Source: Streptomyces sp. NBC_00271
Lineage (GTDB): Bacteria; Actinomycetota; Actinomycetes; Streptomycetales; Streptomycetaceae
NCBI RefSeq assembly: GCF_036178845.1
Contig: NZ_CP108070.1
Coordinates: 2,852,001-2,916,000, forward strand
Direction of reading: 5' to 3'
DNA length: 64,000 bases
A program made the translations under genes and the position numbers. The notes under the pieces were generated by a model that had not been told where the DNA came from, searched no databases, and saw only the letters and a program-made list of their open reading frames with translations. Shown one piece after another: positions 62,574-64,000 of this stretch (positions within the stretch are counted from its first letter, which is position 1; each line of letters begins with the position of its first letter).

Positions 62574-63836
62574 TCAGCCCAGTCGCGTCTCGAGCTCCGC
62601 CACGATCTCGTTCACCCCGACCGCCACCTGCTCACCGGACTCCATGTCCTTGAGCTGCACCACACCCTCGGCGAGATCCCGCTCACCGGCGACGACCGTG
62701 TACCGCGCCCCCGACCGGTTCGCGTTCTTCATCGCCCCCTTGAGCCCCTTGGCCCCGTAGGAGAAGTCGGCGGCGACACCGAGCTTGCGCAGCTCGGTCA
62801 CCTTGGCGAAGAGCACCCGACGGGCCTCCTCACCGAGCGGAACGGCGAACACGCTCGTGGCCGCGGGGAGTTCGAGCGAAACACCCTCCGCCTCCAGGGC
62901 GAGCACCGTGCGGTCGACACCGAGCGCCCAGCCCACCGAGGGCAGCGCGGGCCCGCCGAGCATCTCGGACAGGCCGTCGTAGCGCCCGCCGCCGCCCACC
63001 GCGGACTGGGAGCCCAGACCGTCGTGGACGAACTCGAAGGTGGTCCGCGTGTAGTAGTCCAGGCCGCGCACCAGCTTCGGGTCGTCCTCGAAGGCAACCC
63101 CCGCCTCCGTGATCAGCTCGCGCACCTCCTCGTGGTACGCCTTGCACGCGTCGCAGAGGTAGTCACGGAGCAACGGCGCGCCCACCAGCTGCTTCTGCAC
63201 GTCGTCGCGCTTGTCGTCGAGGACCCGGAGGGGGTTGATCTCGGCACGGCGCAGCGTGTCCTCGTCCAGGTCGAGGCCGCGCAGGAAGTCCTGCAGGGCG
63301 GCCCGGTACACCGGACGGCACTCCTGGTCGCCCAGCGAGTTCAGCAGGATGCGGAAGTCCCGCAGCCCCAGCGACCGGTACGCCTGGTCCGCCAGGATGA
63401 TCAGCTCGGCGTCGAGCGCCGGGTCCTCCGCACCGATCGCCTCGGCGCCGACCTGCGAGAAGTGGCGGTAACGGCCCTTCTGGGGACGCTCGTAGCGGTA
63501 GTAGGAGCCCGAGTACCAGAGCTTGACGGGGAGGTTGCCGGCCTTGTGCAGGTTGGCCTCCAGCGCGGCGCGCAGTACGGAGGCCGTGCCCTCGGGGCGC
63601 AGGGCGAGCTGGTCGCCGCCCTTGGTCTCGAAGGCGTACATCTCCTTGGTCACGATGTCGGTGGACTCACCGACACCGCGCGCGAAGAGCTCGACGTTCT
63701 CGAAGCCGGGCGTCTCGATGTAGCCGTAGCCGGAGTTGCGCAGCGGCGCGGCGATCGCCTCGCGCACGGCGAGGTACTTGGCGCTCTCGGGCGGGATCAG
63801 GTCGTACGTGCCCTTGGGGGCCTTGAAGGTGCTCAC
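62574..63836 (-). CDS. hisS: Histidyl-tRNA synthetase
   Basis: A 420-residue class II synthetase. Motif 2 and ATP contacts include [16 protein letters not shown] and [20 protein letters not shown] ([10 protein letters not shown]). The histidine-specific motif is [16 protein letters not shown], and motif 3 is [17 protein letters not shown]. The C-terminal anticodon-binding domain ends in [16 protein letters not shown] 63836 lies 12 bases after the hydrolase gene, so both are in one unit. Confidence 0.97.
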   Translation of the reverse strand: MSTFKAPKGTYDLIPPESAKYLAVREAIAAPLRNSGYGYIETPGFENVELFARGVGESTDIVTKEMYAFETKGGDQLALRPEGTASVLRAALEANLHKAGNLPVKLWYSGSYYRYERPQKGRYRHFSQVGAEAIGAEDPALDAELIILADQAYRSLGLRDFRILLNSLGDQECRPVYRAALQDFLRGLDLDEDTLRRAEINPLRVLDDKRDDVQKQLVGAPLLRDYLCDACKAYHEEVRELITEAGVAFEDDPKLVRGLDYYTRTTFEFVHDGLGSQSAVGGGGRYDGLSEMLGGPALPSVGWALGVDRTVLALEAEGVSLELPAATSVFAVPLGEEARRVLFAKVTELRKLGVAADFSYGAKGLKGAMKNANRSGARYTVVAGERDLAEGVVQLKDMESGEQVAVGVNEIVAELETRLG

Positions 63837-63848
63837 GAAAGTCTCTCG

Positions 63849-64000
63849 TCACATTCCTCGTCGGGGAGCGGGTTCGGCGCCGCGCGCTTGGCGGTCCGCC
63901 GCCACCTGCCGCAGATACGGGTTGGTGGCTCGCTCCTGGCCGATGGTCGTCTGGGGGCCGTGGCCGGACAGCACCACGGTCGAGTCGTCGAGCGGCAGGC
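63849..64000 (-). CDS. Metallo-beta-lactamase-fold hydrolase (C-terminal part only)
   Basis: Reading the minus strand from the right edge gives LPLDDSTVVLSGHGPQTTIG, QERATNPYLRQVAADRQARG and ends GAEPAPRRGM before a TGA at 63851-63849. The SGHGPQTTIGxE motif is the last metal-ligand region of glyoxalase II-like MBL-fold hydrolases. The gene continues beyond the window. It is 12 bases upstream of hisS on the same strand; this pairing is common in actinobacteria. Confidence 0.85.
   Translation of the reverse strand, partial: LPLDDSTVVLSGHGPQTTIGQERATNPYLRQVAADRQARGAEPAPRRGM

Overview
The window is chromosomal DNA of a Streptomyces (or very close actinomycete). The GC content is very high, GTG and TTG starts are common, and the core carries Streptomyces hallmarks: bldD, the actinobacterial integration host factor gene mihF, a helicase-dead priA, and the order metK-coaBC-rpoZ-gmk-mihF-pyrF-pyrD-carB-carA-x-pyrC-pyrB-pyrR facing bldD. 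Most genes lie on the minus strand.

Left part (1-11.65 kb): the 5' part of guaB1 and a barstar-type RNase inhibitor gene, then a visible break. The partner RNase gene survives only as its last ~35 codons. Beyond it lies a clearly more AT-rich, tightly packed minus-strand operon of eight genes (8347 to 1672). It encodes an alpha/alpha-toroid terpene-cyclase-like protein, two cupin-type proteins, an unrecognised protein, a Pol-beta-type nucleotidyltransferase, a family 4 glycosyltransferase, a CmcI-like methyltransferase and an ATP-grasp ligase. A UDP-glucuronate decarboxylase/epimerase gene and a small membrane-protein gene sit just upstream. The right edge is a graveyard: a DUF3732 gene fragment fused to a decayed IS1380-family transposase. 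I read this as a horizontally acquired, uncharacterised biosynthetic or sugar-conjugate cluster inserted between the RNase/barstar pair and a SorC-type regulator. It is the best candidate for an undescribed system here.

Middle (11.65-24.8 kb): SorC regulator, rpe, an alpha/beta hydrolase with an FAD oxidoreductase, rsmB, a two-component system, a secreted peptidoglycan-binding protein, fmt, a small HTH-like protein and priA. The metK-priA gap holds an odd tRNA-like element whose T-arm half lies upstream of its D-arm half.

Core housekeeping (24.8-49.9 kb): metK, coaBC, rpoZ, gmk, mihF and the complete pyrimidine operon. The pyr leader has a PyrR-binding consensus directly before the ribosome binding site. 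Divergent bldD carries its own operator. Then come nusB, efp, an M24 peptidase-like gene, a P-loop gene, aroB-aroK-aroC, aroE, mltG and ruvX.

Right part (49.9-64 kb): alaS with two small envelope-type genes, a STAND ATPase, rpsD, rarA, a vitamin K epoxide reductase family gene, a translationally coupled ABC exporter plus two-component system, a block of intergenic repeats, hisS, and the 3' end of a metallo-beta-lactamase-fold hydrolase gene.
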